DNA from: Saccharothrix sp. S26
Lineage (GTDB): Bacteria; Actinomycetota; Actinomycetes; Mycobacteriales; Pseudonocardiaceae
Reading direction: 5' to 3'
DNA: 64,000 nucleotides
Assembly: GCF_021390395.1 (NCBI RefSeq)
Contig: NZ_JAJUWT010000003.1
Coordinates: 62,001-126,000 of the forward strand
In this document: positions 8,965 through 17,651 of the stretch, piece by piece
How the letters are laid out: each line of letters starts with the position of its first letter
Position numbering within the stretch: position 1 is the stretch's first letter
Notes under the pieces: model-generated
What the model was told of the DNA's origin: nothing
Seen by the model: only the letters and a program-made list of their open reading frames with translations
Database searches by the model: none
Position numbers and translations under genes: made by a program

Positions 8965-9131
8965 ACTGGCGGCGGGGCTGAGGGCTGGTCGCCGGGTGCT
9001 GGCCGGTGGTCGTCGCGCCGGTCGTCGCTGGTGGCGTTCGGCAGGTAGCTGGCTGGCGGGCGGGCGGCGCGGGGTTTTGGGTGGGTGCCGATTGGGTGGG
9101 TGCCGGCCGGCCGGCTGGGTGGGGTGGGGGG

Positions 9132-9401
9132 TTATTCCAGGCCCTGGCCGTGTTGGGCGGTGCGGCTGCCGCGGCGGGCGGCGGAGCGTTGCCAGGTGAA
9201 GATGCCGTAGCCGATGATGCCCAGCACGCCGCCGGACAGGCACGTCCACAGCAGGACGGTGTGGTCGCGGGCGAACAGCAGGACGACGACCAGCGCGAGC
9301 ACCCACAGGGCTGTGCCGACCACGATCGCGGGCATCGGGTCGGCCAGTTTCGCCGGCAGCGGGGGCGGTGGTGGGAGGGGTGTTGCGTCCTGTTCGGCCA
9401 C
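9132..9401 (-). CDS. DUF2530 membrane protein
   Basis: Small membrane protein of 89 residues: a proline-rich N-terminus (PPPPPLPAKLADP), two transmembrane helices (about residues 22-42 and 47-66) and a basic tail rich in Arg and Gln. The DPMPAIVVGTALW segment and size fit the DUF2530 family. I chose GTG 9401 because TAGCCT (9409-9414 on the minus strand) sits 7 bases before it, a leaderless promoter pattern, and longer reading adds non-conserved sequence. It is divergent from the purine permease gene with an 83-bp gap. Role unknown. Confidence 0.8.
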   Translation of the reverse strand: MAEQDATPLPPPPPLPAKLADPMPAIVVGTALWVLALVVVLLFARDHTVLLWTCLSGGVLGIIGYGIFTWQRSAARRGSRTAQHGQGLE

Positions 9402-9484
9402 GTGCGGCAGGCTACCTGCCCGCAACACCGGTAGGGCACGCTCTGCCCTGCTCGAGCACGACGGATCAGCACCGAGGAGACCAG

Positions 9485-10981
9485 ATGGCGACCGCCGAGA
9501 CACCCGCCACGCAGACACCGCCGCCGGGCGGGCCCGGCCGTTCCAAGTTGGACGGGTTCTTCAAGATCTCCGAACGCGGCTCGTCGGTCGGGCGGGAGGT
9601 GCGCGGCGGGCTCGTCACCTTCGTGACCATGGCCTACATCGTCGTGCTGAACCCGCTGATCCTGGGCAGCTTCGCCGCCGACGCCCCCGGCGCGAAGGTC
9701 GACGTGCTCGGCAACATCCTCACCGTCCCGCAGGTCGCGGCGGTGACGGCGTTGGTGGCCGGGGTCATGACGATCCTGTTCGGACTCGTCGCCAACTACC
9801 CGTTCGCGCTGGCCACCGGCCTGGGCATCAACTCGTTCGTGGCCGTCACGATGGTGCCGCAGATGTCGTGGCCCGAAGCGATGGGCCTGGTCGTGGTGAA
9901 CGGCCTCGTGGTGCTCCTGCTGGTCGTCACGGGCGTCCGCACGGCCGTGTTCAACGCGGTGCCGGCGGAGCTCAAGGCGGCCATCGCGGTCGGCATCGGG
10001 TTGTTCATCTGCTTCATCGGCCTGGTCGACGCGGGCTTCGTGCGGCGGCTGCCGGACGCCGCGGGCACCACCGTGCCGGTCGGCCTGGGCATCAACGGGT
10101 CCATCGCGTCCTGGCCGACGTTCGTGTTCGTGGTCGGCCTGGTGGTCACCGGCATCCTCGTCGCGCGCAAGGTCAAGGGCGCGATCCTGATCGGCGTGCT
10201 GGCGGCGACCGTGCTGTCGATCGTGATCGAGGCGATCGTCAAGGCGGGCCCGTCGCAGGGCACCAACCCGACCGGGTGGAACCTCGGCTACCCGGCGTTG
10301 CCGGATCAGGTGTTCGGGCTGCCCGACCTCTCACTGCTGGGTGACGTGTCGTTCGGCGCGTGGACGCGGGTGCCCGCGCTGACCGCCGCGCTGCTGGTGT
10401 TCACGCTCGTGCTCACCGACTTCTTCGACACCGTCGGCACGATGACGGGCCTCGGCAAGGAGGCCGGCCTGATCGGCAAGGACGGCCAGTTGCCGGGCGT
10501 GTCGAAGGCGTTGTTCGTCGACGGCCTGGGCGCGGTCGCGGGTGGGGCGGCGTCCTCGTCGTCCAACACCGTTTACATCGAGTCGGCGTCCGGCATCGCC
10601 GAGGGTGCGCGGACCGGGTTGGCCAACATCGTCACCGGCCTGCTGTTCCTCGCCGCGATGTTCCTCACCCCGCTGTACGCGGTGGTGCCGATCGAGGCCG
10701 CCGCGCCCGCGCTGGTGGTCGTCGGCGCGCTGATGATCATGCAGATCAAGGAGATCGACTTCGCGGACTTCTCGGTCGGCCTGCCCGCGTTCCTCACCAT
10801 CGTGATCATGCCGTTCACGTACTCGATCGCGAACGGCATCGGCGCGGGCTTCGTCAGCTACGTGGTGCTGCGGGCGCTCACCGGGCGTGCGCGCAGCGTG
10901 CACCCGCTGATGTGGGTCGTGGCGGCGGCGTTCGTCGTCTACTTCGCGATCGGCCCCATCCAGGCCGTTCTCGCCGGCTGA
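9485..10981 (+). CDS. NCS2/AzgA-type purine permease
   Basis: Nucleobase permease of 498 residues with about 12-14 membrane segments. It belongs to the adenine/guanine/hypoxanthine (AzgA-like) group. Hallmarks are GGLVTFVTMAYIVVLNP near the N-terminus, NYPFALATGLGINSFVA, the signature stretch LTDFFDTVGTMTG, and SSSNTVYIESASGIAEGARTG. ATG 9485 follows GAGGAGA at 9474-9480. The following MarR gene may regulate it. It would import purine bases by proton symport at the plasma membrane. Confidence 0.9.
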   Translation: MATAETPATQTPPPGGPGRSKLDGFFKISERGSSVGREVRGGLVTFVTMAYIVVLNPLILGSFAADAPGAKVDVLGNILTVPQVAAVTALVAGVMTILFGLVANYPFALATGLGINSFVAVTMVPQMSWPEAMGLVVVNGLVVLLLVVTGVRTAVFNAVPAELKAAIAVGIGLFICFIGLVDAGFVRRLPDAAGTTVPVGLGINGSIASWPTFVFVVGLVVTGILVARKVKGAILIGVLAATVLSIVIEAIVKAGPSQGTNPTGWNLGYPALPDQVFGLPDLSLLGDVSFGAWTRVPALTAALLVFTLVLTDFFDTVGTMTGLGKEAGLIGKDGQLPGVSKALFVDGLGAVAGGAASSSSNTVYIESASGIAEGARTGLANIVTGLLFLAAMFLTPLYAVVPIEAAAPALVVVGALMIMQIKEIDFADFSVGLPAFLTIVIMPFTYSIANGIGAGFVSYVVLRALTGRARSVHPLMWVVAAAFVVYFAIGPIQAVLAG

Positions 10982-11032
10982 GATGGGCAAGTTCACACGA
11001 CGGGCGCAGAGATCGTGAGGTATGCTAACTAC

Positions 11033-11464
11033 GTGACGGAGACCGAGGCTGAGGCGGGACTGGCGAGTCGGTTGCGGCTGGCCGTCGTCCGGCTCAACCG
11101 CAGGCTCCGCGCGCAGCGGGTGAACTCCGCGATCTCGCTCACCCAGGTGTCCGCGCTGTCGACGCTGCACAAGTGCGGGCCCCTGACGCCGGGCGAGCTG
11201 GCCGCCAAGGAAGGCGTCCAGCCCCCGTCGATGACCAGGGTGATCGCGGCCCTGGAGGAGTTCGGGTTCGCCACGCGCCGCCCCCACCCCACCGACGGCC
11301 GCCAGGCCATCGTGGAGCTGAGCGAGGCGGGGCTGAGCTACATCAACGAAGAGGTGTCCGCGCGCGAGGCCTGGCTGGACAAGCGGCTGGCGGAGCTGAC
11401 ACCGGAGGACCGGGGCGTGCTGTCGCGCGCCGCCGAGATAATCGACAGGATGGCGGGGCAGTAA
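11033..11464 (+). CDS. MarR-family transcriptional regulator
   Basis: Winged-helix regulator of 143 residues. The recognition region is LTPGELAAKEGVQPPSMTRVIAALEEFGFATRR, followed by the wing HPTDGRQAIVELSEAG. The start GTG 11033 is 6 bases from TATGCT (11021-11026), so translation is probably leaderless; an in-frame GTG at 11015 lies upstream of that -10 and is unlikely. The MFS gene starts 4 bp after the stop, so the two form an operon. The protein probably controls that transporter and perhaps itself. It corresponds in position to mycobacterial Rv0880 (from memory). Confidence 0.9.
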   Translation: MTETEAEAGLASRLRLAVVRLNRRLRAQRVNSAISLTQVSALSTLHKCGPLTPGELAAKEGVQPPSMTRVIAALEEFGFATRRPHPTDGRQAIVELSEAGLSYINEEVSAREAWLDKRLAELTPEDRGVLSRAAEIIDRMAGQ

Positions 11465-11468
11465 CGAA

Positions 11469-12791
11469 GTGCCGGCGTACGCGGGTGGTGCAGAGACAGA
11501 CCAGGTCGAACGCAACCCAGCCGCACCCCCGCCACGCCGGCGCATGTTCGGCTCCCTGCGCGTGCGCAACTACCGGCTCTACGCGTCCGGCCAGGTCGTC
11601 TCGCTGGTCGGGCTGTGGATGCAGCGCGTCGCCCAGGACTGGCTCGTGCTGGAGCTGTCCGACGGCTCCCCGGTCGCGCTCGGCATCGCCGCCGCCCTCC
11701 AGTTCGCGCCCACGCTGCTGCTGTCGTTGTGGGCGGGCGTGCTCGCCGACCGGATGGACAAGCGCAAGCTGCTGCTCGTGCTGGAGACCGGGCTCGGGCT
11801 CTGCGCGCTGACGCTGGGCCTGCTCGACGTCACCGGCGTGGTGCAGCTGTGGCACGTCTACCTGCTGTGCCTGCTGCTCGGCGCGGTGTCGGCGGTGGAG
11901 ACGCCGGTGCGGCAGAGCTTCGTGGTGGAGATGGTCGGCCGCGACCAGCTCACCAACGCGGTGGCGTTGAACGCGATGACGTTCAACCTGGCCCGCATGG
12001 TCGGACCGGCCGTGGCCGGGGTGATGATCATCGTGGTCGGCACCGGCTGGGTGTTCCTGATCAACGCGGTCAGCTTCGTCGGCGTGCTGGCCGGGTTGCT
12101 GCTGATGCGCGCCTCGGAGCTGCACCGCGGCGACCCCGTGCCGCGCGAGAAGGGCCAGCTGCGGGAGGGCCTGCGGTACGTGCGCAAGCGCCCCGACCTG
12201 GTGATCCTGCTGTTCCTGGTGTTCTTCATCAGCACGTTCGGGCTGAACTTCTACGTCACGCTGGCCGTGCTGGCGCGCAACACGTTCGGCGGTGACGCCG
12301 ACGCCTACGGCCTGCTGTCGACCATGCTGGCGGTCGGCACGCTGGCCGGTGCGACGCTGGCGGCGAAGCGCAGCGCGAACGGCAAGCCCCGGCTGCGGCT
12401 GCTGATCATCGGCGCGCTGGCGTTCGGCGTGCTGGAGATCGTCGCCGGGATCATGCCCTCGATCTGGCTGACGTGCGCCGCCCTGATCCCGCTCGGCATC
12501 GCCATGATGACGTTCACGACGACCGCCAACGCGACCGTGCAGTTGGCCGTGTCGCCCGCCATGCGCGGTCGGGTCATGGGCCTGTACATGCTGGTGTTCC
12601 TGGGCGGCAACCCGGTGGGCGGCCCGGTGATGGGCTGGCTGGCGGAGCACTTCACGGCACGCGCGCCGCTGGTCGTGGGTGGTGCGGTGTCGATCCTGGC
12701 GGCCGTCGTCGGCGGGGTCGTGCTGGCCCGGCGGGGCGGTCTGAAGCTGCCGACGCACCGCCTGGGCCTGCGCCGCCGCGCCCGCGCCTGA
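11469..12791 (+). CDS. MFS exporter (EntS/DHA3-like)
   Basis: Major facilitator of 440 residues with about 12 helices. LRVRNYRLYASGQVVSLVGLWMQRVAQDWLVLELSDGS and the A-motif-like GVLADRMDKRKLL are typical of the EntS-like drug/siderophore exporter group, as is ETPVRQSFVVEMV. GTG 11469 starts 4 bp after the MarR stop, so it is co-transcribed with its probable regulator. Substrate unknown; export of a small hydrophobic compound sensed by the MarR protein is the usual arrangement. Confidence 0.85.
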   Translation: MPAYAGGAETDQVERNPAAPPPRRRMFGSLRVRNYRLYASGQVVSLVGLWMQRVAQDWLVLELSDGSPVALGIAAALQFAPTLLLSLWAGVLADRMDKRKLLLVLETGLGLCALTLGLLDVTGVVQLWHVYLLCLLLGAVSAVETPVRQSFVVEMVGRDQLTNAVALNAMTFNLARMVGPAVAGVMIIVVGTGWVFLINAVSFVGVLAGLLLMRASELHRGDPVPREKGQLREGLRYVRKRPDLVILLFLVFFISTFGLNFYVTLAVLARNTFGGDADAYGLLSTMLAVGTLAGATLAAKRSANGKPRLRLLIIGALAFGVLEIVAGIMPSIWLTCAALIPLGIAMMTFTTTANATVQLAVSPAMRGRVMGLYMLVFLGGNPVGGPVMGWLAEHFTARAPLVVGGAVSILAAVVGGVVLARRGGLKLPTHRLGLRRRARA

Positions 12792-12810
12792 GGCGCCCGA
12801 CAATGGGCGC

Positions 12811-13575
12811 GTGGTCATCGCAACGGACTGGGTCCGGCTGCTCGTCGTCTGCCTGATCTTCACCGCCGTCGCGGCCGCGGTGCTCTGGTGGGCGCGGCTG
12901 GCCTCGCCCCGGCCGGTGGTCCGCGCGGCGCTGCGGGCGACCGCGCAACTGGCCGCGGTGTCGGCCGTGATCACGGTGGTGCTGGCGTCACTGCCGCTGA
13001 CGGCGGCGTTCCTGGTGCTGATGGCCGGTGTGGCGACGGGGACGTCCGCGGCCCGCACGAAGACCGGCCGACGCGGGGTGTGGGTGGGCGCGGCGATCCT
13101 CGGCGGCACCGTGCCCGCGCTGGCCGCGCTGGTGGTGAGTGGCCTGGTGCCGCTGCGGGGCATCGCGCTGGTGCCCGTCGGGGGCATCCTGATCGGTGGT
13201 GCGATGACGGCGACGACGTTGTCCGTGCGGCGGGCGCTGGACACGTTGCGCGACCGGCACGGCGAGTTCGAGGCGGCGCTGGCGCTGGGGTTCACCGAGC
13301 CGGTGGCGGTGCGCGAACTGGTGCGGCGGCCGGCGGCCGAGGCGTTGGTCCCGGCGTTGGACCAGACCCGCACGGTCGGCCTGGTCACGTTGCCCGGCGC
13401 GTTCGTCGGGATGCTGCTGGGCGGCGCGCCGGTGTGGCAGGCGGGAGCCTTGCAGTTGGTCGTGCTGCTGGGGTTGTTGGCGGTGGAGGCGGTGGCGATC
13501 GCGGTGGTCGTGGAGCTGGTCGCGCGCGGGCTCGTGCGCAGGGCTGGTGCCGTGGGGGAAGTTAGGCTAACCTAA
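12811..13575 (+). CDS. UPF0014/FetB-type permease
   Basis: Membrane protein of 254 residues with seven or so helices, of the UPF0014 family that includes Escherichia coli FetB (YbbM), the permease of an ATP-driven iron exporter. Family features are the central VPVGGILIGGAMTATTLSVRRALD and LVTLPGAFVGMLLGGAPVWQAGALQLVV. No FetA-type ATPase gene is adjacent; the next gene is a soluble ABC-F protein. GTG 12811 is 6 bases after GACAAT (12799-12804), a leaderless start. The last five codons and stop coincide with an iron-box sequence (see 13557-13575). Confidence 0.85.
   Translation: MVIATDWVRLLVVCLIFTAVAAAVLWWARLASPRPVVRAALRATAQLAAVSAVITVVLASLPLTAAFLVLMAGVATGTSAARTKTGRRGVWVGAAILGGTVPALAALVVSGLVPLRGIALVPVGGILIGGAMTATTLSVRRALDTLRDRHGEFEAALALGFTEPVAVRELVRRPAAEALVPALDQTRTVGLVTLPGAFVGMLLGGAPVWQAGALQLVVLLGLLAVEAVAIAVVVELVARGLVRRAGAVGEVRLT
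13557..13575. promoter_or_regulatory. candidate IdeR/DmdR iron box
   Basis: GTTAGGCTAACCTAA at 13561-13575 is part of a 19-bp site that matches the right half and centre of the DtxR/IdeR consensus TTAGGTTAGGCTAACCTAA perfectly and 6 of 9 positions on the left. It overlaps the E-V-R-L-T-stop codons of the FetB-like gene. Only a terminator-like hairpin and the ABC-F gene lie downstream. The match is seen; the binding is inferred. Confidence 0.5.
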
Positions 13576-13618
13576 GTCTCGTCGCTTCGTGGTGGGAGCG
13601 GCAGTCAGTTCGGGAACA

Positions 13619-13665
13619 GACGAGGCCCCGCCTCCCGGTCGTACCGCCGGAGGCGGGGCCTCGTC
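13619..13665. terminator. hairpin, probable terminator after the FetB-like gene
   Basis: Perfect 17-bp inverted repeat, GACGAGGCCCCGCCTCC (13619-13635) and its complement (13649-13665), with a 13-base loop that can pair further. There is no clear T-run, as is usual in this GC-rich group. It separates the FetB-like gene from the ABC-F gene. Confidence 0.75.
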
Positions 13666-13721
13666 GTGCCCGGCGGCGAAACTCGCGTGCCGGCGCGGGG
13701 TGCGCGTGTCACGATCGGGCG

Positions 13722-15332
<1,611 letters not shown>

Positions 15333-15336
15333 GCGC

Positions 15337-15747
15337 ATGGGCACCGAGGAGGACTGGCCGATCGAGCAGACGTGGTCACTGCGCAACACGCATTGGCACG
15401 CTTATGTGGAGCACACGTCCCTCGACCACGCCTCCCCGCGCTCGGAGCGGTTGGAGCGCACGCCGGAGGAAGTGCTGACCACGCCGACCGAGGTCGCCGC
15501 GTGGCTGGAGGTCAACCTGCGCAGCGCGACCAAGCCCGAGGAGGCCGGCAAGAAGCGCACCAAGGACGAGCGCGACTTCTCCGACTCCAACCGGGTGCAC
15601 ACGTCGCTGGCGTCGGCGGGCGAGAGCATCTACACCGGGGTGAAGGGCATGCTGACGTTGGCGGTCGAGGCCGTGACGCCGGACGAGTGCCGCAGCTCCC
15701 ACGACGGCGCGGACGTGGCCCCGCTGAAGGCCGGACGTCGCCGCTGA
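15337..15747 (+). CDS. hypothetical protein, 136 residues
   Basis: Cytoplasmic-looking protein with a Trp-rich start (MGTEEDWPIEQTWSLRNTHWHAYVEHTSLDH) and a basic end (KAGRRR). No signal, membrane segment or known domain is visible. Codon use is like its neighbours. ATG 15337 is 5 bp after the ABC-F stop and 6 bases after CAAGAT (15325-15330), so it may be read from its own leaderless promoter, from the ABC-F transcript, or both. I do not recognise the family. Confidence 0.7.
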   Translation: MGTEEDWPIEQTWSLRNTHWHAYVEHTSLDHASPRSERLERTPEEVLTTPTEVAAWLEVNLRSATKPEEAGKKRTKDERDFSDSNRVHTSLASAGESIYTGVKGMLTLAVEAVTPDECRSSHDGADVAPLKAGRRR

Positions 15748-15886
15748 CCCGGCGCGAAGTGCCCCTGGGCCGAATGGGGCCCGGGTGAGACGCCCCACCG
15801 TCCCCACTCGGGCGAATCGGTGGTGCGGTCGAGACGCGTGCGTTGACTGCGGTGGCTTCCGCGGCCGATCGTGCAGCCATCGGCTT

Positions 15887-15902
15887 CTGGGAGCGCTCCC
15901 AG
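15887..15902. promoter_or_regulatory. CebR-type operator
   Basis: CTGGGAGCGCTCCCAG is a perfect 16-bp palindrome whose core TGGGAGCGCTCCCA (15888-15901) is identical to the Streptomyces CebR consensus, the LacI-type repressor of cellulose use that is released by cello-oligosaccharides. It lies 51 bp before the start of the cellulose-binding esterase gene. Confidence 0.75.
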
Positions 15903-15952
15903 AGCGGGTGGTCACCGACCCGCACCCGGCCGCGTCACGAAGGAGACGAACC

Positions 15953-17047
15953 GTGCCCGCACGCAGCAAGTCCCGACCTCCCGTCCTGGTGGCCCTGGCC
16001 GCCGCGCTCCTCGCGCTGTCGGCGCTCGTCGTGGCCCAGCCCGCGTTCTCCGCCACCGCCCCGGGCCCGGCCGCCGCGACGCGGGTCATGCCGCTCGGCG
16101 ACTCGATCACGGCCGGTCCCGGCTGCTGGCGCGCGTACCTCTGGGACCGCCTGCAGAAGACCGGCTACACCGGCGTCGACTTCGTCGGCACCCAGCCCGG
16201 CGGCGGGTGCTCGGTGCCGTTCGACGGCGACCACGAGGGCCACGGCGGCTACTCGGCCATCGGCATCGCCGAGCAGAACCAGTTGCCGGCGTGGCTGGAC
16301 GCCACCCGGCCCGACATCGTCCTCATGCACCTGGGCACCAACGACATGTGGGGCAACTTCCGCCCCATCGAGTCCGTCATCGCCGCGTTCTCCAAGCTCG
16401 TGGACCAGATGCGGGCGAGCAACCCGGACATGAAGATCCTGGTCGCCAAGATCATCCCGATGAAGTGCCCCGAGTGCACCCACGTCGTGGCGCTCAACGA
16501 GGCCATCCCCGGCTGGGCGGCGGCCAAGACGACGGCGCGCTCGCCCATCACCGTGGTCGACCAGTGGACCGGCTTCGACACGACCACCGACACCGGTGAC
16601 GGCGTGCACCCCAACGACGCCGGCTTCCGCAAGATGGCCGACCGCTGGTACCCGGCCCTGACGGCTGCCCTCGGCAACACCCCGACGACCACGACGACCA
16701 CCACGACCACCACGACAACCACCACGACCACGACGACCGTCCCGCCTGTCGGCGCGTGCGCCGCGACCTATCGCGTCGCGAGCCAGTGGAACGGCGGCTA
16801 CCAGGGCGAGGTGACCGTCCGCAACACCACGTCGACCGCGACGGCGAAGTGGACGGCCACGCTCACCTTCGCCAACGGCCAGCAGCTCACCCAGGTCTGG
16901 GGCGCCACCGCCACGCAGAGCGGACCGACCGTGACGGCACGGGACGCGGGCTGGAACGGGGCGCTGCCGGCAGGCGGTTCGGCCGCCTTCGGCTTCCTCG
17001 CCAACGGCACCGGCACGGCCGCCACGGTCAGTTGCACGACCGGCTGA
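15953..17047 (+). CDS. secreted SGNH/GDSL esterase with CBM2
   Basis: Secreted modular enzyme of 364 residues. A signal peptide (to about residue 34) is followed by an SGNH hydrolase domain: block I GDSIT with nucleophile Ser51, block III LGTNDMW, and a catalytic D/H pair in DGVHPND. A linker of 18 consecutive Thr residues leads to a ~95-residue C-terminal carbohydrate-binding module of the family 2 type, with conserved aromatic residues (QWNGGYQGEVTV, WTATLTF, WNGALPAGGSAAFGF). It probably deacetylates xylan or another plant polysaccharide while bound to cellulose. GTG 15953 follows AAGGAG (15940-15945). The CebR-type box upstream predicts induction by cello-oligosaccharides. Confidence 0.9.
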   Translation: MPARSKSRPPVLVALAAALLALSALVVAQPAFSATAPGPAAATRVMPLGDSITAGPGCWRAYLWDRLQKTGYTGVDFVGTQPGGGCSVPFDGDHEGHGGYSAIGIAEQNQLPAWLDATRPDIVLMHLGTNDMWGNFRPIESVIAAFSKLVDQMRASNPDMKILVAKIIPMKCPECTHVVALNEAIPGWAAAKTTARSPITVVDQWTGFDTTTDTGDGVHPNDAGFRKMADRWYPALTAALGNTPTTTTTTTTTTTTTTTTTTVPPVGACAATYRVASQWNGGYQGEVTVRNTTSTATAKWTATLTFANGQQLTQVWGATATQSGPTVTARDAGWNGALPAGGSAAFGFLANGTGTAATVSCTTG

Positions 17048-17061
17048 CCCGGCGCGGAGGT

Positions 17062-17075
17062 GTGACGGCCGTCAC
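17062..17075. promoter_or_regulatory. 14-bp perfect palindrome
   Basis: GTGACGGCCGTCAC lies 15 bp after the esterase stop and 106 bp before the YciI gene. It could be an operator for the downstream gene or a short terminator stem; nothing decides between these. Confidence 0.35.
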
Positions 17076-17180
17076 GGTCGGAGTTCGGTGAGCGTGTCGA
17101 TCCGCGGCGCGGGCCGTTCGACCTTGGGGTGAACGGGGGCCGGAACAAGGGCCCGGACGACTGCCGAGGGAGACGGAACG

Positions 17181-17600
17181 ATGAAGTACATGCTGATCAT
17201 GCGCGCGACGGACGAGGCGCTCGCGAGCCTGGGCGAGATCGACTTCGGCGTGATGCTGGAGACGGTCGGCAAGTTCAACGACGAGCTGATCAGGGCCGGG
17301 GTGCTGGTCGCCGCCGAAGGGCTCGAGGACGCGGCGGAGGGCGTGGTGGTCGACTACTCGGCCGAGCCGCCCGTGGTGACCGACGGCCCGTACGGCGAGA
17401 CGAAGGAGCTGTTCAACGGCTTCTACATCCTCAACGTGGCCTCCAAGGAGGAGGCGGTCGAGTGGGCGAAGCGGTTGCCGATCACGGGGGCCGGGTTCAA
17501 GACCGAGGTCCGGCGGGTGCCGTCGATCGACGAGTTCCCGCAGGACAACGAGTGGGTGCGCAAGGAGCGGGCGTGGCGGGAGGCCACCGGGCAGCTCTGA
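17181..17600 (+). CDS. YciI-like (DGPF) protein
   Basis: YCII-related dimeric alpha/beta-barrel protein of 139 residues. It shows the family's opening MKYMLIMRATDEA and the motif DGPYGETKELFNGFYIL with VASKEEAVEWAKRLP behind it. Such proteins are often found with ECF sigma factors, but none is adjacent. ATG 17181 follows GAGGGAGACGG. The biochemical role is unknown for this subgroup. Confidence 0.85.
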   Translation: MKYMLIMRATDEALASLGEIDFGVMLETVGKFNDELIRAGVLVAAEGLEDAAEGVVVDYSAEPPVVTDGPYGETKELFNGFYILNVASKEEAVEWAKRLPITGAGFKTEVRRVPSIDEFPQDNEWVRKERAWREATGQL

Positions 17601-17651
17601 AGGCCACGGGCTGCCCGCCGCGCTCGCGAGGGCGCGGCGGGCAGCGGACGG

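Larger units (their letters stand above)
8382..9131. other. 750-bp GC-rich non-coding stretch with short tandem repeats
   Basis: No convincing gene. Open frames exist on both strands, but their products are Pro/Arg/Thr/Gly low-complexity chains with no domain. The base pattern is dominated by G-rich short repeats: a 15-bp unit three times (8724-8768), a 12-bp unit three times (8929-8964), a doubled GGCTGAGGAGGG near 8582-8613, and a doubled GGGTGGGTGCCG near 9080-9105. It lies between the ends of the converging sacsin-like and DUF2530 genes. Confidence 0.6.

Noticed and set aside
8423..9472. A 349-residue minus-strand gene across the GC-rich gap
   Set aside because: Low-complexity Pro/Thr/Arg chain with tandem repeats, no domain, and it overlaps the real DUF2530 gene.
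13557..13575. The iron box as promoter of a minus-strand gene inside the FetB-like gene
   Set aside because: No minus-strand frame there has a domain or sensible composition.
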